Positions 32,820 to 44,868 of a stretch of DNA of 64,000 bases are shown piece after piece. Every line of letters starts with the position of its first letter. Position 1 is the stretch's first letter. Source of the DNA: Lineus longissimus (taxonomy: Eukaryota > Nemertea > Pilidiophora > Heteronemertea > Lineidae); the NCBI RefSeq assembly GCF_910592395.1, contig NC_088311.1:16370501-16434500 (forward strand). The letters are read 5' to 3'. A model generated the notes under the pieces. It searched no databases, was not told the DNA's origin, and was given only the letters and a program-made list of their open reading frames with translations. A program made the position numbers and the translations under genes.

Positions 32820-33480
32820 ATTCCCCGTGTACAGGTCAAGATAGGCAACCAACTCTTGCTGGCCTTACTTGACACCGGTGCAGATGTTTCCGCCTCCGGG
32901 AGGGGGTGTGGAGTTCGATCCCGCCCCAGCCCAGTGTACTAAGGCCGACAAACACCACCACTCGTTCAGTTTCGGGGGAAAGGCTCAAGGTAAAGGGGTG
33001 TTAGGATATCACGTTTTCTCTTGGGGCGGCGACTTTCAACCATCCCTTTAGAGTAGTGTCCGACATCGATAGCCCCCTAATCCTTGGGTGGGACCTGATG
33101 ATGGCTAACAACATTTCGATCTCACCAGATCTGTCATCTCTCGAAACGATACCTTTTTTAACCCGGGATAACTTACCTCCAGCAGTGTGCGGTGTGCCTC
33201 TTCTCTGCACCACGACCGTACCTGCGATGAGCGAAATTATTGCCCAGGCGTGTTTGGTCCGCGACAAAGGCCAGCCCATCCAAGAGTATGACGGAGTCTT
33301 AGAACCAGTCAAAAACACTTAGGTTGCAGTAGCGAGAATTGTAGCAACCGCGCATGCTGCTGTCATCCCAGTTCGGATTATGAACCCGGCGGAGGATCCC
33401 ATGACGCTGCAACACACAAGGTCAGCTGGTCGGAGATTTCCACTGTTTGGCCGATCAATTCCCAGGAGACTCAATTTGTG
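32820..33480 (+). pseudogene. Gypsy A protease region
   Basis: The catalytic DTGA motif lies in LLALLDTGADVSAS. The next recognisable block, DIDSPLILGWDLM at 33062-33100, is in another frame, and a further block (VARIVATAHAAVIPVRIMNPAEDP) follows in a third. The product is broken. Confidence 0.75.
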
Positions 33481-33566
33481 GGACTTACGAGTTATTTGAA
33501 AACTATGATGAAAATGAGGAGGACATGGGGTTAGACAGCCGAGATAGACGGGCGGAGCCTATCCCT

Positions 33567-34301
33567 CTGTTGATCTCTCGAAATCATCCGTCACCCCCGA
33601 CCAACGTACGGTTTTACAAGATTTGGTCGATGAGTTTACTGACATTTTCAGCAAACACAAGAACGATAGAGGTTTTACGACACTAGTACAACACACGATT
33701 GATACGGGGGACGCTAAGCCGATCAAACAGCCAGCTAGACGAGTACCATTTGCGATACGTGATGAGTTGGTCGATCAAGTCGGAGATATGTATCATGACG
33801 ACGTAATTGAAGACTGTAGCGGCCCATGGTCATCCCCCGTTGTCATGGTGAAGAAGAAAAATGGTTCCTACAGGTCCTGTGTTGATTACAGGAAATTGAA
33901 CGCGGTAACAGTTAAAGATGCACATAGCCTGCCCAGGATTGATGACACCATTTCAGCAATGTCAGGTGCTGCCCTCTTCAGTACCCTCGATCTCACCAGC
34001 GGCTACTGGCAGGTGCCTGTACACCCCGATTCTCGGGACCACACAGGATTTTTTGGTAGGGACCAAGCTCTACCGATTTAAGAGGTTGCCGTTCGAGCTA
34101 TGTAATGCCCCGCCTCTTTTTCAGCGCCAGATGGATCTGGTGTTTGCTGGCATGGATTGGCAACAGATGCTGTCTTACCTCGATGACATGTTCATTTTCA
34201 CAAAGACGTTCGAGGAACACATGACAGTCTTGAGGGAGGTCTTCCAACGCCTCCGGAAGGCAAACCTCAAACTCCAACCCGAAAACTGTGATCTGGTATG
34301 A
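33567..34301 (+). pseudogene. Gypsy A reverse transcriptase, frameshifted
   Basis: 33567-34060 reads RT blocks from the N-terminal linker through YRKLNAVTVKDAHSLPRID, FSTLDLTSGYWQVPV. A frameshift near 34050 moves the reading to the frame of 34060-34301 with RLPFELCNAPPLFQRQMD and the catalytic box SYLDDMFIF. The gene ends abruptly where the Harbinger element enters. Some 15-20 residues expected before the next piece are missing at that junction. Confidence 0.85.
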
Positions 34302-34713
34302 GACCAGGGGTAGCGAGCATAAAGAGGTTGTAAGTCAGGGCCTAAAGTCGGTCGTAACTCTGGACGTAGGACCAGGTGTAAATATTTTTAGTCGGTGAGC
34401 ATAAAGGTTACGGCCCTGATTTAGAAGGAGAGCATAAAAGCGGTCGTAATGATATAACGCTAAGACGGAGGCGCACCTTTGGCGAAACTATGAATGGCGC
34501 GTTAATAATCGATTACCTGAGCCTTTCAGAATGGGATGGTAGAATTTTATAATGGTATGAACAAGGTTTAACAATAGATTTACCTTGTCGTGGCTCTTCA
34601 TATTGACCAATAATAATGTTTAATGGTGTATGGGCCGCTTATGGGCAATGGTGTCCATCTGCGTTTATATTAGGGGGCATTCTGAATGCGCCTTGTTCAG
34701 GAGACGTTAAAGG

Positions 34714-36303
34714 ATGGCCGAGCGTGGCAAAAGAAAGGCGAATTTTTCACAGGAAGAAAAGCTATGCATTGTGGAAGAATTCGCGAAGTTCCGCGAGGTA
34801 TTAACGTCCAGACATTCCAATACAGTTACGAATACCCGGAAGAATCAAATTTGGACGGAAATGACTAACAAAGTGAATGCGCTGAATCCACGGGCGAAAC
34901 GAGAAGTAGACGAAGTCCGGAAAAAATGGAAAGACATGCTTTCTGATGCCAAAAAAGAGGTCACAAAAAACAAGAACCCGCCCACTGGAGGAGGACCAGC
35001 AACTCCAATTTCTGATATTTCGAATAAGATTTTGGATGTCTACGGAGATGATGGTGTATCATTCACAGGCTTAAAGGGCGTTGAGAGCCGCACGCGCCAT
35101 ACCAAAACAGCAATACTGCAAAGTCAACCGATGTCAAAGCCTCCTAGATCGGCATCTATTGCTCAGCAGAAAAAGATCACATCACCCTCAACATCTCGTT
35201 TACCACTGTCAACCCATGGGTCAAGAATGACCATACCGGTGACAACTCGCCCATCAATATCTAACCAAGGACCGAGGATGCAAACGGCTACTATATCTCG
35301 TGCACCGACATCGACCTTAAGACCCGGGATCACCACAGCCTTGATCCATTCGTCGGTATCTGCCAAACGACCGAGGATGCCAACGGCTACTATATCTCGT
35401 GCACCGACATCAACCTTAAGACCCGGGATCACCACAGCCTTGATCCATTCGTCGGTATCTGCCAAACGACCGAGGATGCCAACGGCTACTCGACCTGAGG
35501 CACCGGCGTCGACCTCGGCAGCAGACATAATAGAAGGTATGTCAGTACAACCAATTTTTGACAACCTCCAATTTTCGACCACGGGGCGTTTTTCTTTTGT
35601 CTGATTAAAAATATTTGATTTTTATGTGGAGATGACATGCACATGAAGGTAGAGCTTTCATGAAATCGAAAATATTTTGATCAACTGGAAAGAATAACAC
35701 CACCTGGTCGAAAATTGGAGGTGGTAGAAAATTGGTGGCATCATCCTATATGTATTTTACAAATTGGAAACAAGATGAAACATTTTCATAGAAAAAAGTC
35801 GACAAAAATAATTTTTTGAAAAATTTTCATGCGGCAGTAACATGTTATTAACTCTTTCAATACAATAGGGTAGAAGCAGTATAAAGTTCAGTAATAAGTG
35901 CTAATCATGTTAGAATGTTATTTTTATCAGCAGCACTTGCATATTTTAGGAAATGTTTCTTATTTTACTTTAAGCTACATCAGATGATGGTGCAGATGAG
36001 TCCGCCTTCACCCAAGGCAACCAGTCCCCACACTGCGACTCCAATGGTGATGGAGAAGCCTCATTCAGTTCCTCACATCACTCGGAAGAGGATGCGTCTG
36101 CAACTCCTGCTACCGCCCGCAGGTCCGTACCTTACAGCAAGGTGCTTCAGCTGGAAGAGAAGAAACTAAAGCTGGAAATGGACAAAATTAAGCAAGAGCG
36201 TGAAAAGCTGAGGGAGGAGAGGCGACTCATAATGCTTCAAAAAGAAGTAATGGTACTCAAGAAGAGAAAGTTAGAAATGGAAATAGAACAACTAAGTCAA
36301 TAG
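34714..36303 (+). CDS. Harbinger Myb/SANT-like DNA-binding protein, two exons
   Basis: Exon 1 is 34714-35536 (donor gaag|gtatgt) and exon 2 is 35975-36303 (acceptor ttactttaag); the phases match and the stop is TAG. Residues 1-90 form a Myb/SANT-like domain (FSQEEKLCIVEEFAKF, NQIWTEMTNKVNAL, VDEVRKKWKDMLSDAKKEV). The middle is Ser/Thr/Pro-rich with a 33-residue tandem repeat. The C terminus is a long charged coiled coil (LQLEEKKLKLEMDKIKQER... to IEQLSQ). In Harbinger elements this partner brings the transposase to DNA and the nucleus. No frame break was seen. Confidence 0.85.
35286..35510 (+). repeat. 99-bp in-frame tandem repeat in Myb/SANT gene
   Basis: A 99-bp unit (starting ggctactatatctcgtgcacc at 35286 and 35385, with a partial third from 35484) encodes the repeating 33 residues beginning TATISRAPTSTLRPG. 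The copies differ at only a few positions, so the duplication is recent. Confidence 0.9.
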
Positions 36304-36601
36304 ACTTTATAATTAATCATTAACTATAAGGATGACGGACTGATTGGTGTTCTTACTTTGACAAACAAAGTGGCAGATGAAATATAACCTTGTCATCGGA
36401 ATGTATCATTGATATGAAAGGCGTGGTCTAATCCATTTGTACGCATTGATGATAAATAATGATTTTGTTTCCATAAAATACGTCACCTTGTTAGAGAAAG
36501 TTCAGAAAGGACATAACAACTTAGGTTGTAGGGAGAGCTCTGATGTAATTACAAAAGCAGATTTTATGTGCATTTCTGTCAAAATGATAATTAAATGTTA
36601 C

Positions 36602-36980
36602 CTACGCAAAAACGTTCTCAATGAGCTGTCGCCTTATTTCTTGTCCGTTTTCCTGTCCGTCGTATTCACCATGTATATCTTCCATTTCATGTGGGATTTC
36701 ATCATCAAAATCTGGCAGTCCCTTCCTCATGGCAATGTTGTGCAATACCATAGTTGCAGCGATCACTACGCAGCATCTCTCTGGTGTCATTCGTAGTTTG
36801 TCATGAAGACAATGGAATCGACGTTTCCATATGCCGAATGTGCGCTCGATAACACTACGGGTTCGCTTGTGTGACGTAATGTATCTCCTCTCCTTCCGAT
36901 TTGCTGCCACATACAGGGGCGTCATCAGCCATTGTCGAAGAGGGTACCCACTGTCTCCGATTAGGAAGCCACTTATCCGT
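36602..36980 (-). pseudogene. HARBI1-type transposase, C-terminal part
   Basis: Reads GFLIGDSGYPLRQWLMTP, then RSVIERTFGIWKRRFHCL, which holds the catalytic Glu of the DDE triad, then VLHNIAM and an acidic tail. The GDSGYP box contains the Asp of the transposase core. About 60-70 residues separating it from the N-terminal piece at 41101 are not found as a continuous frame. Around 37010-37045 a 17-bp tandem repeat (cactgtgtatatcattg) disturbs the sequence. Confidence 0.8.
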
Positions 36981-37471
36981 CCAGTTTCGAAGTCGCGGGA
37001 TATTTCACTGTGTATATCATTGCACTGTGTATATCATTGGTGATTGGAGAACCCAGGTGGATTCGTGTTCGCGAAGTTTAGGGAAAACTGGACATTTAGT
37101 AAATCAAATAGTATAATGAGTTGTTTTTCGAAACATCAAAGGTGTTCAGTGCGAATTTTCAGAATTATTTAGCGAGCAATAACGACATATTTTAGGGGAC
37201 GAGACAGCCGTTTGGCGATGGGTCGTGAAAATTTGATCCGCCATTACACAATCTCCAAACGAGACGTATTATGCGGCAGGCGGTATTTGCACCACGCCAC
37301 CACGGGCACCACGCGACCACCACGCCACCACGCGAACAGGCGGAGCGATCATAATGACGATATCAAAACAGACCATCAGACCACAGACACTTGAGAGTTG
37401 TGGTTACACCTACCAATTATAGATGGCATGTTGGTATACTGCGTTGTTGCCTGACGGGATTTACGAGTTTT

Positions 37472-38590
37472 TAGCTCACCTCTTAGCAGAGGTGAGCTTA
37501 TCCCATACCGTGGCGTCCGTCGTCCGTCGTCGTCGTCGTCGTCGTCGTCGTCCGTCGTCCGTTAGCAGGGCACGTTTCGTAACTGTTAGAGCTATTGAGT
37601 TGAAACTTGGTACACATGTACCCTTATGTAATGACACCTGGGAGACCAAGTTTCGGTCCGATTCGTTTCATGGTTTGGCCACCAGGGGGCCAAACGTTAA
37701 AAGTGAAAATATGCAATATCTCCCTTAATAGTAGTCGGGAAATTTTGAAAAAAATATGGTAGGTACTTGTAGCAAAAGTGCATCATATATCCTCCGGGTT
37801 TTTGATTTGACCTCCTTTTCAAGGTCACAGAGGTCAAATGGTGTAAATTAGCCGTTAGGATGTAACGATGGCACGTTTCTAAACTGCAATGACTATTGAT
37901 ACCAAATTTGGTACACATTTACCCCTTAGTCAGGTGATCTCAGGGACCAAAGTTTGGTCCAATATGATTCACCACTTGACCACCAGGGGGCAAAATCCAA
38001 AAACCTTAAAAATGTGATTATTCCTTAACTTCTTGCCCGATTGCCACCAATTTGATATCATGGGTACATCTAACCACCATACAGTATATGTCACACAGGT
38101 TTTTAATTTGACCTTCTTGTCAAGGTCACAGAGGTCAAATGGCGTAAATTCGCCGTCAGGCCGTAACTATGGCACGTTTCTTAACTGCAATGACTATTGA
38201 TCACAAATTAAGTACACATGTACCCCTTGGTCAGGTGATCTCAGGTACCGAAGTTTGGTGCGATCTGATTTGCCGTTTGGCCTCCAGGGAGGGGGCCAAA
38301 TCCTAAATTCTTCAAAATGCCATTATTCCTAGTAATGACTTGCCCGATTGGCACCAATTTTATATCATAGGTACATCTAATTCTAACAACCATTCAATGT
38401 GTCACCCGGGTCTTCTTTGATTTGACCTACTTTTCAAGGTCACAGAGGTCGAATGTACTGTAAATTGGCCATTTTGGGGAAATTGTAATTGCTTGGACCT
38501 ACATCAAACCTAACACTACATGACACAAGACCATGCTCTTTATCCATCTTTCCTCCACATGAGGTGAGCACAATGGCCCTGGCCATTTCA
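37472..38590. repeat. R1 repeat, complete copy with terminal hairpin
   Basis: It starts with the perfect hairpin gctcacctcttagcagaggtgagc, then (GTC)n around 37507-37562, then three internal units with ggtcacagaggtc(a/g)aa. It ends gaggtgagcacaatggccctggcc. This is the clearest full-length R1. Confidence 0.8.
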
Positions 38591-38819
38591 TTATTACTTG
38601 TTAATGGCATTCGCAAAAAGCAGGGCTATTATTAAGCCGCTATACATCCGTGTCCAACCGTTTGTCATGAGAGATCTTATCACACCATTTATTGTTATCA
38701 CAATACTGTCACTGCGGAGAAAGTATAGATCGGAGACCTATTATTGCGAATTCGTGTTGTACAGAGACTTGTCCCCGGTAAAGGTCCTGTACGGCATGTA
38801 CGCTTATGCATTGAAGTCC

Positions 38820-40080
38820 TATTTGGTACACTGATGTGAAAGTAAATATTGTGACCTGTTTTAAAGGTCCCGCCCTATTGTTCGACAATGGTTCAGTGAT
38901 TTCAAATACCTGACGGGCTCATCTTGCCTATAGGTGTATTGTCTCGTGTGAATAGTTTCGACGTCCTGTGAGAGGTGAGAGACCCCTATTGGCTACATCG
39001 TGTAACTTTATTTTGCCTACATAGCTGCTGCCTATAGCGTCCCTTTAAACACTATAAAGACTGTGACACTGGTGTGAAAGTAAATATAGTCCACTATTTA
39101 AAAGTCCTGGGCCCGGTTGTTCAAAAGAAGAAATACATTTTTAAAGATAACTTAACGTTAAAATTCCTGACTTGGCGTTAAGATAACGTCAAGTTTTATT
39201 TTGAGTTGTTCAAACAATATTAGCCTAACATTGGCGTTATCTTTAACGTTAGATTTAACTTACCTAAAACCCTAAGTTAAATCTAACGTTATCTTTAACT
39301 TGATTACCTATACCTACCATGGCAACTAACATCAGTGAACCAAGATGCAATATTTACTAACATTAGCGTTAGTTTACCCTAACGTTGTTTTGAACAACCC
39401 AAATTTAACGCCAAGTTAGCTAACGCCAAGTTAAGGAATTTAACGTTGATATTTAACTTAACATCAATGAAATTTAACTTCTTTTGAACAACCGGGCCCT
39501 GTTCTATTGTTTGATGGGATTTCATGAATAGCAATATGGGCCCAGGCTTATACATCGTAGACGTATTACAGTCATTTGAAAGTCAGTATAGTCTTCAAAG
39601 GTCAGGCGGGCGCGTCGATTATAATAATAATATACAATGTATAATAATGATCACAATATTGAAGATAAGAAGAAGAATTCCCAAGCTTGTTGGCTTGGGA
39701 AGCCTAGTGATTCACCTTCCCTAAAGAATGCATAAGATTCGAGACATGTCCATTAAAGGGACACTATAGGCAGCATCTTGGTAGGCAACATAAAGTTACA
39801 CAAAGTAGCCAGTGAGTCTCTCACCTCTCACAGTTTGTCCTAACCTAGTCACGCCTGTAACAGGGATACATTCAGTGATGAATCAAATAAGACCTAATGC
39901 CCTTACTCTGTTTATAAGTCAGCTAAAGTTGGTCAATTTGACCCCCTGCTCCTACATAGTCCCCCTTTAATGGGAAACTATAGGCAACAGCTAGGTAGGC
40001 AAGATAAAGTTACACAAAGTCGCCAATAAGGGTCTCTCACACAACAGTATGTTGAAACTATGCACACGTGTTCGAGTGAG
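38820..40080. repeat. Block of inverted and direct copies of an 'actataggcag' repeat
   Basis: The segment ctctcacctctcac... with aactataggcagc and ggtaggcaacataaagttacacaaag occurs at about 39765-39835 and 39967-40045, and inverted at about 38965-39045. It surrounds the MITE at 39109-39499. Confidence 0.6.
39109..39499. mobile_element. GGGCCCGGTTGTTCAAAAG MITE, largely palindromic
   Basis: A 391-bp element whose ends are the exact inverted pair gggcccggttgttcaaaagaag / cttcttttgaacaaccgggccc. Most of the interior (taacgttaa-type motifs) also folds back. It has no coding capacity. Similar ends occur in MITEs of many marine animals. Confidence 0.8.
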
Positions 40081-40559
40081 TGATAAATCTAACTCCTCCC
40101 CCCCCCCCCCCAACCCACCCCACCCAAACGAACGGCCACCCCTTTAAGGGAGACTATGTAACCCACTCGTACTCGTATGGTTTTTGCAGGTCAGTCGTCA
40201 GTTGGAGTAGGTCGAGTTACTCAACGGTAATTCAGTACTTATTTCCGTAGTTGGCGTACGCCTTTATTCCAATAATCCCAAGAACGGGCATCAGAGAAGC
40301 TAGGATAGCAGCCAACGCCATCTATAATTGTTCCAAGAAACCATGATCCAATGAATCGACCGCTATTTTGATATCGTCATTATGATCGCTCCGCCTGTTC
40401 GCGTGGTGGTGCCCGTGGTGGCGTGGTGCAAATACCGCCTGCCGTATTATGCGACCATATTCCCTGCCAATTTCGATTTCCGCCATTGCACATTCTCCAA
40501 ACGAGACGTATTATGCGACCATATTCCCTGCCAATTTCGATAGCTTCCATGTTGGACAG

Positions 40560-41100
40560 GAAGTGGCCCGTGGAAATGGACTGAAAATGGCCGCAATTGA
40601 TCAATTCGTACTTAAGAGCAACGATTACAGGAACGCACTTGCTTAGACATAAATTGAAATCTTTTATGATTCATTGTTGTTATACGTTATTCTTGCTACA
40701 AACAAATTTTCGCGGCAACAATAGTGGTCAATACAGGCAGGGCCTTGGAGCGAGGCGACGGCGTTGATAAGACGATCAAGTTCCGGTCATGCGCAAGTCG
40801 CATGTGCAGAATAGTGTTTAAGGCACATGTGAACCACAACATCACCATCGCTGCTATCCCAAAACAGCGTTAACACAGCAGCAACATAAACCCAATGCAA
40901 ACCTTGCCAGCGAAGACAATTCTCATACCAAGGTCTACAAACCAGTAACCCGACTTTTAATCTCCAACTATGTATATATGTATATATCTATTTTCCCAAT
41001 AAACTTTTAACCAAAACATACTGCCTCCTCCACTTCCTCAACAAAGCACCCCACAGTTGACGGAGACTCCAGAGTCTGCCAGCAGACTCAACCGACAATT
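40560..41100. other. Transposase gene interior, nothing recognised
   Basis: Lies between the inserted repeats and the transposase N-terminal piece; there is a (tatatg) run at about 40970-40992. Confidence 0.35.
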
Positions 41101-41592
41101 CTAGTTTTGACTTGGTGCTTGAATGGGGATGTGACTGCAATCGATGGCACCGCATACGTTTGGAAATCCTGCTATATCAAAAAACGCGGCCTTTATACGC
41201 CTCACGCCATCTCCCTCGGGTGGAAAATGAACGTACTCGTCCAATCTGCGTGCCAGAGAGTCCGAAACCCGTCTGATCATTCTTGATGCAGTGGTTCGAT
41301 GTATCCCGAACAAATCTCCTGTGACAAGGTGGTAATTGCCGGTTGCGTAGAATCTCAGTGCCGTAAGAATGCACAAAACTGGCGGAATCGAATGGTTTCT
41401 GTTAGTTGGACTTTTAATTTCATCCCCTAGCATGTCCGACAGTTCGAAGATGTCTTCCCTCCGAAATCGAAATCGGTCATAGATCTCGCTATCATCGTAC
41501 CGTTCGAGTGGATTCGTTCTATCCCTGAAAACCCTCTCACGTCTCATCTGACGACGCCCAAACTCATCCGCAAGCCGTATAATTCTGGCCAT
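41101..41592 (-). pseudogene. HARBI1-type transposase, N-terminal part
   Basis: 163 residues: MARIIRLADEF, the YDRFRFRREDIFELSDML helical block, a helix-turn-helix-like segment (TALRFYATGNYHLVTGDLFGIHRTTASRMIRRV) and CGAIDCSHIPIQAP, which precedes the first catalytic Asp region. The frame ends just after. The rest of the enzyme lies about 4.1 kb further in its own direction, so the gene is interrupted by insertion or has a repeat-filled intron. Confidence 0.8.
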
Positions 41593-42000
41593 TACGAATT
41601 CATAGGCAATTTGATTTCGAGAAGTACATGCATTCCCGTGTATTGTAAATGCGGCCCAAATCGGCGCAGTTAAACTCTATTCCAAATGCACCTTCTTGTA
41701 TACGATATGAAAAAAGCTAGTAAATGCTTTTACTTGAATTCGGCTGTACATATGCATTGGTGAACCTCGTAAAATTCTTAAATAAAAGCATTTACCAGAC
41801 TATTAATATGACCCATCGACTTACGACTGGTCTGAAATGACTTACGCCTCCTACCAAGCAGGCGTAGAGGTACGACCAGATTTATACCCAGGCGCAGTTT
41901 ACGCCCACCTTTATGCTCACCATATTAACTCTACGACCTCTTCTACGCCTGGCTTAGTCCTGACGTAGGCTTACGACCCCTTTATGCTCGCTACCCCAGG

Positions 42001-42283
42001 TTGTCTGACCCAAGCAACATCGAGAAGGTCGAAAGCTGGCCACAATCACGTAATGTGAATGAGGTTCGCTCATTCCTAGGGCTGGCATCCTACTACCGGA
42101 AGTTTGTGAAGGGATTTGCTCAGATTGCGACACCTCTGAATGCACTTCTCCAGAAAGATGCACCATTCAATTTTGACGTGAAATACTTGCAAAGTTTTCA
42201 CACCCTTAAAGAACGATTGACGTCAGAAGCAATCTAAGCATTCCCCGATGGAATGGCGAACCATTCAAGGTACTAGCATATAC
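42001..42283 (+). pseudogene. Gypsy A, RT thumb / start of RNase H
   Basis: [37 protein letters not shown] is the classic block after the Gypsy RT. A one-base change near 42250 shifts the frame, and the segment ends at the target site of the next insertion. Confidence 0.85.
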
Positions 42284-43136
42284 CCATGGAGCGGGCAAAG
42301 TTGAAATGTAATATGCATTAGTTAAATGGGCACGATGATTGAGCTACATTAAATTTCTAACGTTACTGAAGTTTTATTAAAGGTTAAACACGAAATTAAC
42401 TGCATTTAGGGACTTATTGCTGCTATCTACATGCAACCCCCAATAGATTGATTGGAGTACGCTATTTTGCACAATGCATTGAGACCAGTGACAGCAGGTC
42501 CTGTTCCATATAAGGCCCTCACATATTAGGCATATCACCTACCCACTCCCGTACCCAATGCCACTGTCGGACCAAAGCCAGGCGCATGGAGAGATGCAGA
42601 ACGCAATTCAAACTGACAACATCAGTCAGTAAAGAATAAAACAAAGAGCAAGCGCTGGCCACTGTACATATTTTGTCCATCCTGGCATAACTGTTTATTG
42701 ATACCCTGACTGCATGTTCCGGTAGGCACTCTGCAGAATTTGCCTTATCACTCAGGTCAGTGTTTCTCGAATAGAACTAAAATAGAACAGGCTAATCATT
42801 AATCTCCCTGCTAATACCCTGCACCATGGACCAGGTTGTATAGCACTACATACGTGCTGGAAGCTGCTACTGATGTGGCAGGGAGAATATGCGTGAAGTT
42901 TGTGTATGCTTTTGAGAATGAGCGGAGCTCTCCAGTCGACGTGCTCTCTGAAAAGTTGTTATTTATTCTAAAACCACGAAGATATTCGACGTATGACACC
43001 CTCAGTGACACTCTTACGTATGATCCAGACCTACGAAGCCAAAGGTTGCAAGAATTCGACGCATTTCCAAGGCCCAATTTTGAAACAAAAATTACCTCCT
43101 AAATTGCGGCCACAACGCGCATTATAGTATAGATAG
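42284..43136. mobile_element. 853-bp insert of unknown type in Gypsy A
   Basis: It is bounded by a 6-bp duplication ATATAC (42278-42283 and 43137-43142). Removing it restores the RNase H frame of Gypsy A exactly. The right end is a short tagatagat tail, which would suit a LINE or SINE, but no RT or pol III box is seen. Confidence 0.65.
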
Positions 43137-43606
43137 ATATACTGAAGCATCTGATTATGCTATCGGCGCCGTCTTGGAGCAATGCCAAGACGGCCATGAT
43201 AGAGTGATTGGATACGTCAGTAAGAGTCTCAACAGAACTGAAAAGAACTGGGCCACGTATGACAAGGAGCTCTGGGCGATAGTGTGGGCCCTCCGACAGT
43301 TCCATATATACATTTGTGCAGCCCCATTCACGGTGGTTACTGATCATCGCCCCCTCATCCATCAGCAGCGGTTAAAGGTGGACAATGATGCTACCCGCAC
43401 ACGTAATCGTTGGGCCATTGAGCTAAGCGCACATAGCGAGAAGGAGATAGTCTACCGCCCGGGGGTGAAGAATGGAAATGCTGATGCACTGAGCCGTAGG
43501 AAAGAACCATCAATAGTATCCCAGCAAAACACAATTCTGTCGGAGTCAACTGTGAAGAATATCCCAGCTGACTCCACAGATGGGGACGTTAGGCTTGCTG
43601 TGCTAT
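43137..43606 (+). pseudogene. Gypsy A RNase H
   Basis: EASDYAIGAVLEQ, SKSLNRTEKNWATYDKELWAIVWALRQF, TDHRPL and NADALSRR are the standard RNase H and post-RNase H motifs of Gypsy pol. The frame is cut at 43606 by the - strand LTR element and continues at 59084. Confidence 0.88.
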
Positions 43607-43823
43607 TGTAGCGGTATATAATATTTGTCACCGTATAAACTTCGCAACTCTGAACTCGAACCCACAGACTAAACCAACTAAGATATGTATTTACATTATT
43701 TATTATCCATGTCACTCTAACCTCGTATCTACAACCGACACTAAAACATTACAAAAATAAGGCGCACAACAAAGTATCAACAAGAGTTGATATAAAGGGA
43801 TCTTACCATGCTGTAAGGTCAAG
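43607..43823 (-). repeat. LTR of element B, truncated copy
   Basis: It matches the TGTAGCGG end of the LTR for about 215 bp, with an 8-bp difference near its start, then joins gag sequence (gaagattcatcatcg) directly. Confidence 0.85.
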
Positions 43824-44159
43824 GGAAGATTCATCATCGCCATCATGATTACCATCTTCATTGTCAGAGTGATCATTATCGCTATTATCTGGAGTGTTGG
43901 CCTTGGATTCCGAGTCAAAGTTGCTATATTCTAATTCTTCAGGAATTTTGTTTTCTATTCCATCATTTGATTGTTCAGTATTTTGGGATTTGCCCGACTT
44001 TTGAACTTTCGGGGTCTTCCTACGTCTAACCATTTGGAAAATATATAAAATGAGTTTGTAAATAAAATTCTAAATATTGTGGCAGAGCTCGTATCACTGG
44101 ATTGAGGTTTGTCCTTATGAATAAGGAGTACTTGTCAATCCCACAGCTGTCACCAAAAA
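43824..44159 (-). pseudogene. Second copy of element B leader and gag start
   Basis: Reads VRRRKTPKVQKSGKSQ, then an Asp/Asn/Ser-rich run (DNSDNDHSDNEDGNHDGDDESS). It is nearly identical to 58055-58397. Its frame continues through the junction into the truncated LTR, giving a chimeric end. Confidence 0.75.
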
Positions 44160-44868
44160 TGTAGCGGTAAAAGGGCTTATAATATTTGTCACCGTATAAA
44201 CTTCGCAACTCTGAACTCGAACCCACAGACTAAACCAACTAAGATATGTATTTACATTATTTATTATCCACGTCACTCTAACCTCGTATCTACAACCGAC
44301 ACTAAAACATTACAAAAATAAGGCGCACAACAAAGTATCAACAAGAGTTGATATAAAGGGATCTTACCATGCTGTAAGGTCAAGGGTGAAGTCAATTAAA
44401 AATGCTCTGGCGCTTTTCCAGAGAAATATCTTGTTTAGCTACAGAGGGTAAAGGTTGGTTTTCTGGATCTGCCAGGACTTACTAAAAACATCTGAACATC
44501 ATTATTTATACCTAATTACACACACCCCTAATGGGTAAATAGCCTAGCCCAAATATCAGGCTCTGAGCCAACTAGCACTCAGTAATTAAGGAAACAACCA
44601 ATCAGTACAACAGCAGCATCAATACAAGATTATCAGACAGGGCCAAAAGGGCAGGAGCCTAGTAACCAGCTGCTAATCAGGAAGATCATAAAAGGGGTCA
44701 AACAGCTTAAAAGATAAAGATTATGAAACAATGGAAAGGGGCAATTAAGAAGGAAGGTGTTGAAACTTATGATGGTTAACGATCCTGGGTGTCTGGGTTC
44801 ACCAGGGCCAGGGAGGAACACAGAAATAATTATTACAGATATAGTAACCAATTCCTAATATTGTCACA
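44160..44868 (-). repeat. 3' LTR of element B
   Basis: A 709-bp LTR, TG..CA in element sense. It is preceded in element sense by the purine-rich gtgggggcaa, a good polypurine tract. It differs from the 58398-59083 copy by a few short deletions. Confidence 0.9.

Larger units (their letters stand above)
37256..40446. repeat. Inverted-repeat-bounded insert within the transposase gene
   Basis: The segment cgtattatgcggcaggcggtatttgcacc...gcgatcataatgacgatatc (37267-37370) recurs in reverse complement at about 40370-40446. Beside the right arm, cgtattatgcgaccatattccctgccaatttcgat is present twice (40443 and 40508). The roughly 3-kb interior consists of an R1 copy, a GGGCCCGG MITE and further inverted pieces. 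Confidence 0.6.
34301..42006. mobile_element. Harbinger transposon with Myb/SANT and HARBI1 genes
   Basis: The ends are inverted repeats containing ggggtagcgagcataaa (left from about 34301, right to about 42006), with agac/gtct at the outer edge. It carries the two genes expected for Harbinger: a + strand Myb/SANT-like protein (34714-36303) and a - strand HARBI1-type transposase in two pieces (41592-41101 and 36980-36602). It sits in the RT of Gypsy A. The exact 3-bp target duplication cannot be read with certainty. Confidence 0.85.
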
